Below are positions 34,493-48,884 of a stretch of DNA of 64,000 nt, in pieces. The position numbers and the translations under genes were made by a program. The DNA is taken from NCBI GenBank assembly GCA_000231825.2, contig JH720320.1, positions 809,554 through 873,553 of the forward strand, written 5' to 3'. Source of the stretch: Tetrahymena elliotti 4EA (lineage: Eukaryota > Ciliophora > Oligohymenophorea > Hymenostomatida > Tetrahymenidae). The notes below the pieces were generated by a model. It worked only from the letters and a program-made list of their open reading frames with translations. It was not told the origin of the DNA and did no database searches. Each line of letters opens with the position of its first letter. The stretch's first letter is position 1.

Positions 34493-37151
34493 TCAATTGT
34501 TCAAGGAATCAAAACATGAGTCACAAACTCCATATTCGTTTGTAGCTGGATTTTCACCACAATCTATACAGATTATGGGAGCGTTTTCAGATATGGACCT
34601 ATAAATTATTACAGACTAGCTGCTATTTATTTCCTTTTTAGAAGGAATTTCTTCCAAGGAATCATTTGGTTTTTATTTTTTTTTTTAGGTATTACCTAAA
34701 TCCATTTCTTCATAATCCAAATTGTTACTAAATTAAACTTTTCTCTTTTTGTTTAGATCATCTTAATCTTATTAGACAATATTTTATTATTGCTATTGTT
34801 GCTATTACTACTAAATTTTTTGTTCTTAAGCAGGCGGCTTTTCATTTTTCTGCTTTTATTCTACTTTCTTTGCAGTTTTTTCATTTTATTTTTACTGTAA
34901 TTTTTTGTATTCATCAACACTCCATATAGGATATAAGCCTAATTTCTTTTCAGTGATGATTTCAAGCTTATCTAGATCTAATTCATAAAATAAAAGTTTA
35001 ATGGTATTAAAAAATGAATTTAAGTTACCTTCTGTGAACTATTTCAATTTTTAATTAATATATTTTGAAATTGAAGTTAATTTCTTAGATAAATTGTCTT
35101 AATATTAATAAAAGCTCTTTTTTAAAATAATTTTATTTTAATTCAAATTCTCTGTGCTATCTTCTACTTCCTCTTTCTTTAGTGATTGAAGCTAGGCATT
35201 AAAATCCTCTATAATTCTTACATAGTCTTCTATCAAATCATTAAAAAATTTAAGCTTTTAAGTATCTGTAATAGAATATCCCTTTGCATAAAAAAATGGT
35301 AGATACTTTCTTCCTCCTAATTAGTTAAAAAAAAGAGATTTATCATTTATTATTCTATTCTCAAAAATAAATTATTATTTGCATTAAGATTTATTATTTC
35401 TCTTTTTTATAAAGACTTTTACTTAAAACTTGTTGGCAAAATTTGATAATCAACTCAAGGTTTATTGTCTTTTACTATTGCTTAGCTAGTCTCTCATTTA
35501 ATCCATTAAAGTATTCAATTATTTAATCAATTTCTTTTTAGACCACCTAAATATTACTTAGATGATGAGAGTATTATCCTTAGTGGAACTTAAAATGACT
35601 AAGTTCAATTTTTTCCCTTTATAACTAGTTTAACTTTTCCTGATCAAACTTGCTACAGTTATAGTAATCATTGTGTCCCTTCCAATCTCCTAAGCATATC
35701 CAACAAAAATGGTGTTGACATTATTTGCAAGTCATATGCATACAACTATTAATTATTAGAAAAAATAAAAATAAAAAAAGCGTTTACTAAAATAAAATTC
35801 ATTATTTTTTGTAGAAAAATCAATTATTTAAAATTACCCTTAGTTTTTTTCAATTAATATCTTGCATTTTGGACAAGGCTTAGTATTCATAATAAACCAT
35901 TCATCATTAAGATCAGAAGATGTGCCATAACTCTCCATCTTTGACAGCCATTTCCTAAAATCACCACAGTTACATGGATAGTGACCAATTTCTTTGCACT
36001 TAAAAATAAAAATATATGTTATTACTGAACTTAAAGTTTAGAATTACTTGGTTGCAGTATTCATATTTGCATAAACATGTGATATTTTACTACTATAATT
36101 TAATCATTTAATCTTTGGTACTTATTTAAACATAAGGGCAATTTGGCTGAGGACAAGAAACTATCTTTTTTTTTTAAGAGATCAAATAAAATATTTATTT
36201 AAAACTTAAGAGGTGGGTAATAAAAAAGTTGAAATTTGGAGCAAAATCAATTCTAAAACACTAAAAGAATACAAATTTAGTTATTGCTCTACCTTCTCTG
36301 ATTATCCAAGGGCATCTTTTATGATAAATTTTTGGTATAATTTAAATTTCTCTTCTGGTAAAAACTCTTTGAAATCTTCAATTCCAATTCTTTCGAAGCA
36401 GCCATCTAATGCACATGTTTTAAATATGCAAAATTAACCCTCTTTAAATACTTCTGAAATATATTAGGAAAAACAATCTCTGCAGAAGTAATGCTTACAC
36501 TCTAGACTATACCTATTATTTTCATCTAAACTATCAAAACAAAGCAAGCACATCTAAAATTATTTTAATAAATATTTATTGAACCATTATCATTTATCTA
36601 ATATAATTTAATAGATTAAATAAAAATTGCAAAAATGGCATGGATTTTTGATCTAATCTTTTACATTCTAGTTTGCTTAGTCTTAAATATTCTTTGGAGG
36701 GTTAAGATATACTAAATCAAGAAGCTTATGGTCTGTAATAATTTATAATTTGCTTTCATCATAGCTATTTCTACTTAAAAATAGAAGTGCTCTTCCTGAA
36801 GATATGCTATATTCTTTCTAAGTATTTTAAATCAACTCTTCAAAATATTTTTCAATGTCATCATAAGACTTATGGTTCACAGCTATATTTTACTAACCTT
36901 ATTCTTGTATTTTATAAAGCATATTTAATGATTAAGTTTCTCTCAACCTCAATTAATGGATTGAATAAAAAAATTAAAAAAAATTAATAACGAATGAAAT
37001 ATATGAATTATTCTTATTTACAATAAAAGCTTAAGCCTACTTCAAAATCTTCCTCTTCCTCAAAATCTGAATCCTAACTTAAAGTAGCCATTTAATTTTC
37101 TATCTTATTTTGTTGATAACTAGCTTCAAATTTTTAATTTTATATACTCAT
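34493..37151 (-). CDS. Ariadne-like RBR E3 ubiquitin ligase
   Basis: It transfers ubiquitin through a RING2 cysteine thioester. Seven exons: 37151-37022, 36882-36665, 36553-36293, 36164-36048, 35998-35838, 35745-35423, 35316-34493; 677 residues, all GT-AG and in phase. An acidic N-terminus and a UBA-like helical part (~50-105) lead to RING1 from ~117 (CLLC ... [11 protein letters not shown] ... CALDGC). The IBR follows at ~204-258 (CPQPNCPYV ... [21 protein letters not shown]). RING2 is at ~284-325 (CPKC ... IEKNQGCMHMTCKQC ... FCWICLGDW), with Cys297 at the position of the catalytic cysteine of HHARI. A helical ariadne-type region follows. The C-terminal ~300 residues are a coiled-coil/Q-rich extension ending in a four-cysteine zinc-ribbon-like motif (CIDCGENP ... 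YGVCDSCF), which I do not associate with canonical ariadne proteins. The substrate is unknown. The first two splice junctions are the least certain. Confidence 0.88.
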
Positions 37152-38647
37152 TTTACTAGATATACCTACTGTTAACTTTTTTATTACTACAATTTTTTGA
37201 TTAAATTTTGTAAAATAAGTATTAATAGCAAATTAGAGCATTTATTTAAAATTGTTAAATTAATCTAAAGCGCAATAAACCATCTAATTACAACTATTAA
37301 TTTCTATCAAAACTAGATACAATAAATATTATCTATTGTTTTATCAGATTTTATTCATGTTTATATCCTAATTAAATGCAAAAATCTTAAAAAACCCGCA
37401 AAAAATAATAGTCTAAGAATAATAATAAATCAAATGATCAAAATAGTTCACTTTCTTCAAAAATTATTTGAGAATCTGTTTTTTTCCCCTTAAAATTATT
37501 ATTTTACTCATTCAATGAAATTATTTTAATTTAAGTAAATCTTTTTCACTATGAAATTAAATTATAAATTTTTTAATTGAAAACTTATTTATTTTCAGAA
37601 GAATTCTAAGTAGATTACAAAAATTAGTTTTCCTTTATTTTGAATTCAAAATAACTATTTATCTAGAATAAATTTTATCAAAAAATTATTTTTTTTTAAA
37701 TAAAAAGAAGAAAATTGTAGATTTAAATATTATTATCTATCAAATATCATAAAAAAATTTTTTAAATAATTGATTTAATTGAGTTGATTAGGAAAATCAT
37801 AGCAAAATTTAATATATTTTCCAACTTTGAAATTTAATCTCATAAATTATTCTAAGTCGAAATAAATTTAACTAAATTTATTTATTTATTTTTTAAATAA
37901 TTTAGGTTATTTAAACCAAATAAAATTAATCTAGGAAAAAAATTATTTTTTTTTTCAATCTATTTTTTTTTTAAATTAAATTTTTTAAATGATACTTCAC
38001 CATTTATCACCATTAAAAATTAATAATAAATTTGAAATATCAATTATTACATCTACATATTAATAATGCAAAATATTTATAAACTCTCAAAATATATTGA
38101 CGAGTAGCGAAATGTAAATAAAAATTAATTTATTGGAAGTATTTGTCAAAGAATAATTTAAAAGTTTAATTTTAACAACAATATTTTTGTAAGTTTTAAA
38201 GTTTGGCAATAACAAAAAATAAATTCAATTTTTAATGTGTCTCTAAGATGCTAGAAATTCAGTGATTATATCTATATAATATCAATTAAAATTTAAGGTT
38301 GATACTGAACAATATACAAAATAAATATTTATTAAAATAAATGAAAGTAAAGATTATAAAATTGAATGGATAACATATGAAGATATCAGATAAATAGAAC
38401 CACTACATTTTTACATGGATATTTTGCTATCAAATTTCTATCTAAATTAAGAATAAATTATTATATCATTTTTTTTGAGGAGTAATTTTGAGTCTAATAT
38501 TTATCATAATAAGTAAATAAACAAAATTATTATTCAGCAAATAAATTTTAAAGTTTTCAAAATATAAGCAGGTCCTCATTTCTAGCCATATTTACAAATT
38601 TTATATTTAAAAATCAATAAAATATTCTAAACTTTTCCATCTGACTA
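37152..38647. other. Divergent intergenic region
   Basis: 1.5 kb between the starts of the RBR ligase gene (-) and the next plus-strand gene; it should contain both promoters. It is very AT-rich with long A/T tracts and no coding frame. Confidence 0.5.
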
Positions 38648-40298
38648 ATGAATAACTCTCATGGATATTCTAAAGCATATGTTAATGTATTAAGAAGAAT
38701 GAACCGTCCTTAAAGCTCAGATTAAGCTTCTAGGAGTGCTTCAATCCCAAATTAGCAATATGATGATGAACCTGCTAAACCTAAGTAATCTGCTTAAGAA
38801 AATACTTTTAAAAACTTTATCGATTCTCAAGAACATGAGCTTATGTCTACAGGATATAACATGAATGGTTCTAGGGTATATTTAGCAAGTTCTCATAACT
38901 ATAAACAAGATTATGACAAGCATAAGTCTTTCAACATAAGGTAAATTGATTATTTTACATATCAAAGAGAGGAGAAAAACATAAATCTAAAATGTAGAAT
39001 ATCTTTATTCTTTTTTATAAACTTTGATTTTTCTGAGCACAATTTAAATTTAAAATAGAAATTAGCGAGAGCGATGATACATTTTAATTATTTTCAGTAT
39101 ATGATTTAAAATTTCAACTTTATTACTTGAGGGTAAATATAAAGGAGATATCAATAGAATAAAAACACAATCAATAAATCAGTGCTTTCTAATGTTTTTT
39201 AAATAGAATAAAATCTTATCTTTTTCAAATGTTTATTGAAGGCACATAAAATTCTCAATATGTGCCAAACTAATTACAAAACAAGATCTACAACTAAAAA
39301 CTGAAAAGAAAAAGATAAATAATTTTGTAGGTTCTTAAAATTTATTTTATTGAAAGCATGAAAAAAATTAAAACTATTTTTGTTTTTATCATTTATTTCA
39401 CTCATATTAAAAAAAATATTTTCTAACAAATAGTAAGAGACCTTCAAGTGTAAGTAAAATAAGTTCCAATCGTTGCAATACAGATGTGATAGACCCACTT
39501 GAAGCAAATAAAGGATTTTATTGTGTTAATTACAGAAGCAGAACAAGATACACTAACATTGGAAGCTCAAGAAAAAGAGCACTTAGTAGTGTTTGCGTAG
39601 GATAAGAAGGAAATAATTAATAAAATAAAAGCTAAGATAGAATGAATCAAACTAATACTAGCTTTTCTCCCATGAAATAGAGTGCATTTTATTCAACTAT
39701 GAAGCACCCTATGAGTAAGTCTATGATTGAAAGTAAGCTTCTAAGTGAACTTAAAATAAATGGTTCCAGAATTTTCAAATAATAAGTTGGTTAATATAGA
39801 AGAAGGCCACTTTAATAAGGAGAAAGAGAACCTGTTTGGGATCTAACCGATGAAGAAATGAACTAAAAGCTTAAAGAAATGAGTAAGCCAAAGTAAATTC
39901 TTATGAGAGAAATTCCAATATGCCTCATAGGAGGAAATAAAATTATGGACCTTTAAGATCCTAAATCAAAAGAATTTATACAAAGATTGAGTGAGCCTAA
40001 AAAATACATTCCTTGGCCCTCATCTCAAAAGACTGATAAAATATTTAAATGCAATGATACTGAATAACTTGAATATTTAAACAAAATCAGTTTACCCCGT
40101 AGAATGGCTGATTTTGGACATAAAAAGAATTTCAGATATAACTTCTGTAATTGTACAAATGGAGATGACTATGCTGATGAAGGCAGAAATATGTAAGGAA
40201 CGCAATCAAAAAATGGATATTTTAAATTACAATCTTTCTTCTACCAAAATTCAAAAGCTTAAGATGATGGATTATTCTATCCCAAAACCCTTAATTGA
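38648..40298 (+). CDS. Unrecognised conserved-looking basic protein, two exons
   Basis: Exons 38648-38940 and 39536-40298, joined by a 595-bp GT-AG intron in phase 2, give 351 residues. Exon 1 encodes a polar, S/N/Q-rich N-terminus (YSKAYVNVLRRMNRP). Exon 2 starts with an S/R-rich stretch (RSRTRYTNIGSSRKRALS). It then becomes more folded-looking with Trp, Cys and Gly positions (REPVWDLTDEEMNQKLKEM, MREIPICLIGGNKIMDLQDP, KKYIPWPSSQKTD, NFCNCTNGDDY). No membrane span or catalytic motif is visible. The codon choice and the clean phase across the intron argue that it is real. No family is recognised. It shares a divergent promoter region with the RBR ligase gene. Confidence 0.75.
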
Positions 40299-40889
40299 TA
40301 TTAATTTTAATGTACCCCTTTTATTATTATTATTATTACTATTATTTCAATATGTTTGTTTACTTTTATAAAAATAAATAATTTCATAATTCCTATTACA
40401 ATTGAAAAAAGAGCTAAATAATTTAAATAATCCATCAAAATATTTATTGAATAAATGATAAAGTTTAATAAATAAATAAATAAATGAAGTAATAAGTACA
40501 TGTAAATTATTTATATTAACTTATATAATTCACATCCAATAATTGCATAAAGTAAAAATCTTGAAATTCTTCAATATCTTGAATCCAAATATCAAGCAGA
40601 GCTTAATAATTAATTCAAAAAAATTAAAACTGAAAAATAATGGAATGAAAGGAGGTTGAAGATTTTAATGAATATATTTTTATAATTATTGAATTATTGG
40701 AAATTACATAAGAATAATTGAATAACTAATATGAGCAAAATAAATCATTTTTTTCTTTACAAAGTTATGATGTATTTTATAGTGACTAATTAATATAATT
40801 AATATTAATAAGTTAAATTATTTTTAATACTTTAAAATAGAGTTATTTCTTTCTTTTATCAAAATTTTTTATTTTGTTTAATACCTTAC
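40299..40889. other. Intergenic, convergent 3' regions
   Basis: 590 bp between two converging genes. It includes a TTA/ATT microsatellite-like tract at about 40318-40345. No gene was recognised. Confidence 0.5.
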
Positions 40890-43800
40890 TCAAAAATAAC
40901 CTGGATTTTGTTCTCCTTCATAATCACTAAAGTTAGAAGGATCAACTATGGATAATCCATTAATGGGCTTTTTATTTATTTTGGAATTAGCTGAGCTAGA
41001 TTACTAATTGTTTGAAGCTATTCTGCTTTAGAAGGGTACAAGTTTTTAATTGTAAATATCTTCTAGCTATTTAATTTTAGGGTCATTGTCTAATGTTTTT
41101 AAATTACGAGAATTAACCTTTCCTTTATTTTTTGAAGTAGATCTTCCTTTTGAAGATTCTGTTTAGAAATCTTTAGTGTTAATATGGTTTGCATTCATAG
41201 TTGTATGAGGAACTGAATAATCATAATTATCTAAATAATCCTATTTCTGTTGATCAGATTAAGTCATTTTTTTAGTTGAAAAAAATGGTTAGATTGGATT
41301 TCTGCCATTCTTTTACTATTCCTACTCAAGGATTTTTGATATTTTGATTCCTTCTTCAAAATCCGAGTGAGTTTTGATAATGTTATTCCCATTATTTGCA
41401 AATGTATTACTTGTAGGTGTTATTGAATAATTATACGCATTCTTTAAGGGTGACTGTGTCTGTCCATTTCTCGAAGGTGAAACATTTGAACCATAAGTAT
41501 AGTTTTATGGTGTAATACTAAGCTACTTTTTGCCACTTTTGTTGCGGTTGAGTGAATTATTACCTGATTAACGTAAAGTTGATGATTGTTGCCTAGAAGG
41601 AGAATCTGCTGGTGTAAAAAATTAATTATAAATAGGAACTTTTGAAGTTGAGTTAAACTATATTTGAGAAGAGGATGTAGAATATCCAGGATCAAGAGGT
41701 GATGGTGCTCCATAATTTAATGGAGAAGCATTACTTATAGGTAAAGTCTTCATACCAGTGGAAGCCAATAAATTATTGTGGTAAGGTTTATTATTTTACA
41801 TGTTTATTAAATCTTTACTTTCGAATCTCATATTCATGTAGTTATAGTTACTTGGAGTATCCTAAATGACATTTTCACCTTCACTATCATCATCATCGTT
41901 TAACCCACTTGCATCATCTAATATTTTCTTGTTTTTTGTTGTCTTTTTATTTGGATTATTTTCTCCTTCATAATTGAGCTTTGTGTCTACCAAAAGAGGA
42001 TCATTTGGTTTATTGCTACTATTGTTGCTATAAATGTCTTTGCTATCATTGGTTTGCAGATTTTTAATACCATTAAATTGCCTTCCTGCTTCTGAAGGAT
42101 TATAGGCACTCTCAATTTCATCCTCTAATCCAATAAGTCCTTAATTATTTTATGCATTTTTAGAGTTTTTACCTTTTACTCCATTCTTTTTAGGTGAAGC
42201 ACTAGATTTCTTCTTTCCAGATTTTTAAGGAATTTTACTGCCATTCTAATTCTTTGGACTTTGCTACATATTACTAGACTAATTCAAGTTGGGTTTACTA
42301 CTGCTATTTCCATTTTTATCATATACTCTAATTAAGTGGTGACAATCTTTACCACTTAATATTTTATCACCTTCTTCATTCAATTTTTTACTCTAATCGA
42401 AAATTTTTTATGACTATATTAAACAATTATTTTTAATTCAATAGATATATTTTAAAAATATTTACTTTATTTAAATTATTGCTGCTGTTTCTTGGGCTCT
42501 TATTTGTTGATGAAACTCCACCATTCTTATCAGGAGACTATACAGCCCCATTTTTTTAACCTTTTTCATTTTTTTCAGGTGATTAAGAAGAGGAGGCTTT
42601 ATTCTTGCTTGATTCGATTTTTTCACTTTTATCTTTCAAAGATTTTTAGGATTTCTTGAGATTTTTAGAAGAATCTTTAGATGTTTTAGAGCTAACTGCT
42701 GCACCAGTAATATCTGTTTAGGAAGCAGCTACCTTGCTATTAACATTTTCTTATGAATTAGCCCTTTTACTTTAATCACCATTCATTTTAGAATTTTATT
42801 CATAACGCTCTGTATTTGATGGTGAGAGCACACCACTCTTACTAGCAGACCTTCTAATAGAAGACTCTTTTCCATTTTTTTTTAATCTATTAGATTATTC
42901 AGCATCCTCCTCAAGTATAACTCCATTTTGTTATTTTTTAATTCTATGTTAAGAATTAAGCATTGAATTGTATAATGAGCTTTCATTCAAATCTGCTGCT
43001 TCTATTTCTTGAATAGAAGTTTAACCATCTATTAAATATTTAAAATACATTTTCATTTTTTTTATTAAAATTAAATTAATTTTTACTTTTTAGGCTCTTA
43101 TTTTTTAATAGAGCATTAGTATTATTCAGATTACTATTGTTAAGTCTGTCATATGCTAATGATTTTTCTAAGACATTTTTTTCAAGCTCATTTCTAACGT
43201 CCATAGACATAAGAGGGTCTTTTTTAGCAGTCCCATCATCTATGTAAATTCTTGATTTTTTATCTGAAGGAAGATCATGAGTAAAATAATCAGGCTCTTT
43301 AAAGATATCTCCAATTATAAAGAAGAGCATAATTAATGTAATAATAATTGCTTCAATACTAAAATAATACAGATTATCTTGAATTATTTAAGTCTCATAG
43401 CAAGCTATAGCTGACCCTGTTATAATCAATGTACTTGAAATAATATAACTTAAAATAGATATAAAATTAGTAGGTCTAAAGATAACATCGTTATCTAGGA
43501 ATCTAGCACTTAAGTAAGATCTATTTAAAAACCTTCCATATATGAAACGGAAAAATTTAAATGAAAATATCAAAGATAGAGCTTAAATTATAAGAGTACT
43601 GTGTTGATTTCCACGCATAGATAATCTCCATGTTTAGAATTTAATATCAGTTAAATATTTCTTCTTAGCATAAATAAATACTACAATATTTGTTATCACA
43701 TAAATGATAAATCCTAACCATAATATAGCCAAGCCAGCTTCTATCGTTGAATCATTATATGTGCTATTATAATTAAACATTAATATTCCAGTTGTTAGCC

Positions 43801-46800
43801 AACTTAAAAATTCAAATATTGAAGTAAAAGCTGTAGCATTAGTGAAAAATTGACTCTATTTAACCATTATTTTAGATGCTGCTGTGATTGCAATAAATAT
43901 ACAAGCACCTATTAAGAATGGGAAATAGATTCTAGTTTCTTTCGTTTGAGGGTTTTCACAAGTGTTTGTTAAACTATTTTTGATAAATCCACTTGGACAG
44001 CTTGATATACACTTTCCACTGTATAAATATAATGAACCGCTGCAAGAGGTACAATAATCTTATGAATTCTTACAAGTTTGGCAAGAAGAATCACAAGCTT
44101 CACAACCTTTACTTGTTTGTAAGGGTTTGTCTTATGGGCACTAGGTTAAGCATTAATCTAAATTAAAAAAATCTAAGATTAGGTTAAATTAATAAAAGAA
44201 ATTACTATTGTAGAGCACGTTATATCCTTACGATGTATCACACACTGTGCACACTGTTAAGGATGTACAAGCTAAGCATCCTTTTGGGCAGCTATTGCAA
44301 GACCTGTTTGCATCTATTTGATATGTACCATTAGGGCATGGAGCATTAACGCATCCACCATTGTATACATAATAAGGTGATTAACAACTAGTGCAAACAG
44401 AAGGTCCTCCAGAACATGTATCACAAGGAGAAAAGCATGATTAGCATTTACCTGCATTTGGATAGGTTGCATTAGGGCAAGTTTAAACACAAACACTCCC
44501 ATTTAAATAATATCTAAGATAAATAAATATATATTTTAATTCGATTAATATTATCAAATAAATTATATACGGGCTTTAGCAAAGAAGGCAGTTATTCACA
44601 TTATTTTAGCATTTAGCACAGTTTCCTACACAAGGCTAGCATTGATAATTTGAGGGGATAGAAACATCCTAAGGACATTCAGATACACAAGTTCCTTAGT
44701 AAGAATATATGTTTACACTATTTTGAGCATTATTCAAGCATGTCAAACAATATGAGCTCTAACCTTAGCATGTAGCACAAGGGGAACTGCATAATTAGCA
44801 AATGTTGTTTATTCCATATTATCCAGGTGGGCAGGTTGTAACACAATTAGTTCCTGACAAATAAAAGCTTCCAGTGCAGGATGTACAAGTAGTTTAATTT
44901 GTCTAATTTAAAAAAATATTTTTAATCAAGTATTTTTAATAAACTAAAAAATAATAAATCTCAAAATTCTTCTAAAATCAAAATAAAATATGTTAAAATA
45001 TAATAAACTAAATTTGATTTTGAAAGCTTTACCACACAAGTTGCACAATTATTTTAACAAGCTTAGCAAACATTATTACCAGGTAAAGCTATAGATCCTG
45101 CAGTACATGAGTTAGAGCACTAAGTACCAGATAATAAGTAATTAGTTGTTAAAGTATCAGAAAAGCATGAAGTACATGTACTTGTACCAGATGGATTGCA
45201 TTGGTAGCAGTTAGGATTACAATTGTGATTTAGAGTTATTCCATTACTAGATTAATCAATGGGATTTCCATTATATGATGTAGAAACTATTAACGAATCA
45301 CTTTGGCCAGTTGGAGTATAGTTGAATCCGAGATTAGTTATTTTTATTACAATTGGCTAAGAAAAATCACTAGCAGGAGAGCATTTAAATTTTTTATTCG
45401 CAATATCTGATGCACATGTAAGGCTTGTTGGAGACATAACTTGACATACTGTGTTTCCCAAGATACTAACCTTTTGATTAAATAGACTAAGATGATTGAA
45501 ATCAATAAATTAAATTTACTTATGATGGAAGAGTAATATCAATTGAAGTATTTGATTAGGATAAATTAGAAGGAAGAGTTTATTTAGGAGTTATATTAAT
45601 TTAATAAATATTATCTAATTTAGTCATTACAGTTTAAATATTCGTCCCTGTAGCACTTGTTAATTAAGATGGATTAAGTTAATAATTTATTGAACTATTT
45701 CCTTCTATTGCATCTCCTGAATTAGTATCAGATGTAAAGCTAAAAGGATAGATGCCAGAAACAATATAGTTATTGGCATTTGATACAGTAAAACTGACTG
45801 TAGAATCAGTGGGGAAACTACCGAAAGTTACTGTAGCCTTTATTATATTCGAATTTAATGAGCATGATATCGCAGTCATCCCAAGCCCAGGAGTACAAGA
45901 TATAGGTAAGTTTAAAGCTATCTAATTAGGAAAACCAATTGTAAAAAGGCAAGGACCTGCTTGAGGGGCAATAAGAACTATTTTAAATGTGTAGTTAACA
46001 TTAGTTGCTCCTGTGCTTTAATTAGTTCCTGTAATAGTCACATCTGTTGTAGATGCTCTTTAATTCATTTGTACTGTTAATCCTGTGCTAACTTTTTAAA
46101 TGGGATTATTAGAAGCATCCATTGTTGTTATTTCAAATGAGCCAGTCATTTTAAACGATGTTGGATTTCTTATTCCTACAAGAGTGAAAGAAATTTAAGT
46201 ATTTGCTGACAGAGCTTAAGTAGTTGAAATAATGTTAAGACTAGGGTAGGAGCCTGTAATAGACGTTCCACCTTTTATTTATTTAAAATTAAAAAACATT
46301 TAAATTAATCTCCTTTTATTGAAATTTATTAATATATTTTACCCATATTAACTGGACTAGCTAGAGAAGGATTTGAAGAGTATTTTAGGTCAGAAGGAAA
46401 TTTAATTTAGATAATTCCATTTTAAGGAACTTGAAGTGCTGGTGTAATGGTAAATGTATATGATGCTGTGTTATAAACAACATAACTACTTATTTAAGAA
46501 ATTGAGGCTGTTAGTAATTTTGGCTATGCCTACACTTTAATTGTGTTATTCTATTCAATAGGATTGTTTCCTTTTATTAAAATTCGATGCTTAATTTTTA
46601 TTTTTTAGTTTTTTAATAATTTTTGAAGATCGTGAAATTAAATATTTTAAAAATACTAATTAGAATTTTAAATTTTATGGTAATAAATTAAATTAATAAA
46701 AATTTATATGAAATGAGTTTACCTGTAGCTGTTCTTGTTTATATTAGAATTGGAGCAGATAATTAAGTTGTTGCAGGATTCTAAATTCCATTAACTTAAA

Positions 46801-48884
46801 TTTAAAATTTATCACCTGAAACTAAAGCCATATTAAAAATATTTGTTGTCTAAATTTCTGAAGCAGATAATGAAGTGCAGGAAAGTGAACTAGACTATTA
46901 TTTTTAATTTATCAAATTAATAAGCTAATATTTAAAATCTGATAAAAAATTACTATTTTAGCTCCTGATATAAACTAACAACTTGGTGAAACAAGGGTAA
47001 AAGAAGATGCGGGAAATTAAAAGTATAAAATTTGCCCAGGGTTATAATTCTAATTGACAGTTATCTCAAAGACGTATGAAGTGACCACTGAAATTGTAGG
47101 ATCAGTAATTGTAATAATAGATGCAGTTAAAGTACCTGCTACAGTGGAAAACTGATAAGGTGTTTATAACTATTCCTGCTAAAATATAGAAGTAGAAATA
47201 CTTTTATACATAACAGCATAACTAATATTATTAACAGTTGCATACAAAGGATTTGTTATTTACAAACTAAAAGTATATTGTGATCCAGTTGATAGACTAC
47301 TTGAAAAAAAATTAGAAATATCTATTTACATTTTTCCTCCCCCTGCAGATGTACCAGAACTACCACTGACTTTTTTAAATTTAAGTATTTTGATATGAAT
47401 AAAAAATTTTATTTTTTTAAATTTAGTTAATTTTAAAAAACAGAAAAAAATAAACTTACGAGGATCAATTATTGAAATTTGAGAATCATATGTGACTCTT
47501 ATAAAGGTTCCAGTACCAAAAGGAGTATTTGTATTACTCTAAAAAGTTAAGGTCCAACCAGAACCTTATGTTTGAATTGGGTTTGTAGGACTAGTTGTAT
47601 AACTTAATTAAATAGCAGTTGTTGGGGTAGTAGAAAAAGAACATGTTTCTTTGAGTTTAAAATCTGTATCTATTTACTCAGAAATCTAAAGTGTTATTAT
47701 CTATATAATTTTATTTATATTTGTTTTAAAACTTTAAATAAATTATTTTTATCATACCTCGGGCATAGTAGAAAAAGGATTTCTAAATTAAGATAATTAT
47801 AATTAGTAGGCTTAATTATTAGGTAATTCTTATGAATTTATTTTGGTAAATTTAATTGAAGGATCAGAAACAGAAAGATCACAGCTAAACGCAGAATTAA
47901 ATAAACTTGCTTAACCCTTAAGTAAATAAATAAAAAATTTAAAATATACTGCTTTGGAATAAAATATTTAATACAGTCCCAGGGATGTAAGAACAAGAAG
48001 CAGGTGGAGATTATGAATCACCAAATTCTGAAAATACTCCCTCCGATAGATCAGTAAACCACTTTGTAAATCTAAATTCAATCTAGGAATTAGCTTATAC
48101 ATTAAATTTAGGTTAAAATTTAAAGTTTGCTGTTAAACCTCTTTTTCCAGTAATAACATCACTTACAGTCATACTTTAACAAGTGCTTGATTCAGCAATA
48201 TAAGTAAACTAAAATATTTTTAATTATTTAATTTATTTTTATAAGACTACTTTGGTCTAATATATTTAATTTATTTTACTGCTCCAGTCCCTAAAAATAA
48301 TGTAGATGAACCATTTAAAATTGAAATTCTAAAATTAGCTCTGCAATTGCATCTAGCATTTTGCATGTTAAAAATTATTTCCATTGTTGTTTCTGAGCTT
48401 GCAAAATTATAATTTATATTGGATATTAAAATCTCATAATAGGATGTTTAAAGACTGCCTGAGACTTATGTAACTGGAACAGATACTTAAGATTAAGCTC
48501 CTATTGTATATCTAATTGAGCTAAGAGAAGGAGGGTTTGTTGAAAAGAAATATATATTTATAGGAGATATTTATATTGAGAGAGTGCTTCCAAATGGTAT
48601 AGTAGTTAGTGGTGATGAGTTAAATTTTAACAATATACGATGATCAGAAACTGCTAAAACTTTACTGTTAGCAGGAGCACTAACTTAAGCTGTTATAGCT
48701 GTTTAGCTGTGAACTAAATCTACTATTAATTTTATAAAAATATCCTTAAAAAGTGAATAATTTATTCTTCATTTTGATTTATCTTAGTTATATTTTAAAA
48801 AAGTGTTGAAAAGCGTTAAAATATACCTATTATGCTAAACAGAGCCATAATTGAAGCAACAATAAATTTATATTTATTTTTCAT
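40890..48884 (-). CDS. Giant secreted-ectodomain, cysteine-rich, ~six-TM surface protein
   Basis: Fifteen exons: 48884-48827, 48713-48280, 48208-47975, 47916-47758, 47700-47460, 47369-46954, 46894-46723, 46570-46343, 46271-45520, 45470-45033, 44902-44571, 44513-44206, 44157-43087, 43028-42466, 42413-40890. All are GT-AG and in phase; 2,309 residues. The start is set by a good signal peptide (KYKFIVASIMALFSIIVHSQ). Residues ~23-940 are S/T/N-rich, beta-strand-like and repetitive, as in adhesin-type ectodomains. Residues ~970-1325 form a furin-like/GCC-type region with many CxxC pairs (CYQC, CTSC, CQAC, CATC, CNSC). About six TM segments occupy ~1330-1545 (e.g. FPFLIGACIFIAITAA, AILWLGFIIYVITNIVVF, IEAIIITLIMLFFIIGDIF). 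The ~765-residue tail is S/N/K-rich and probably phosphorylated. Likely on the cell or ciliary surface; ligand and function are unknown. Confidence 0.87.

Noticed and set aside
39429..39450. Possible micro-exon inside the intron of the 38648-40298 gene (acceptor ...aaatag, strong donor gtaagt)
   Set aside because: Its length cannot connect exon 1 (phase 2) to exon 2 without breaking the frame.
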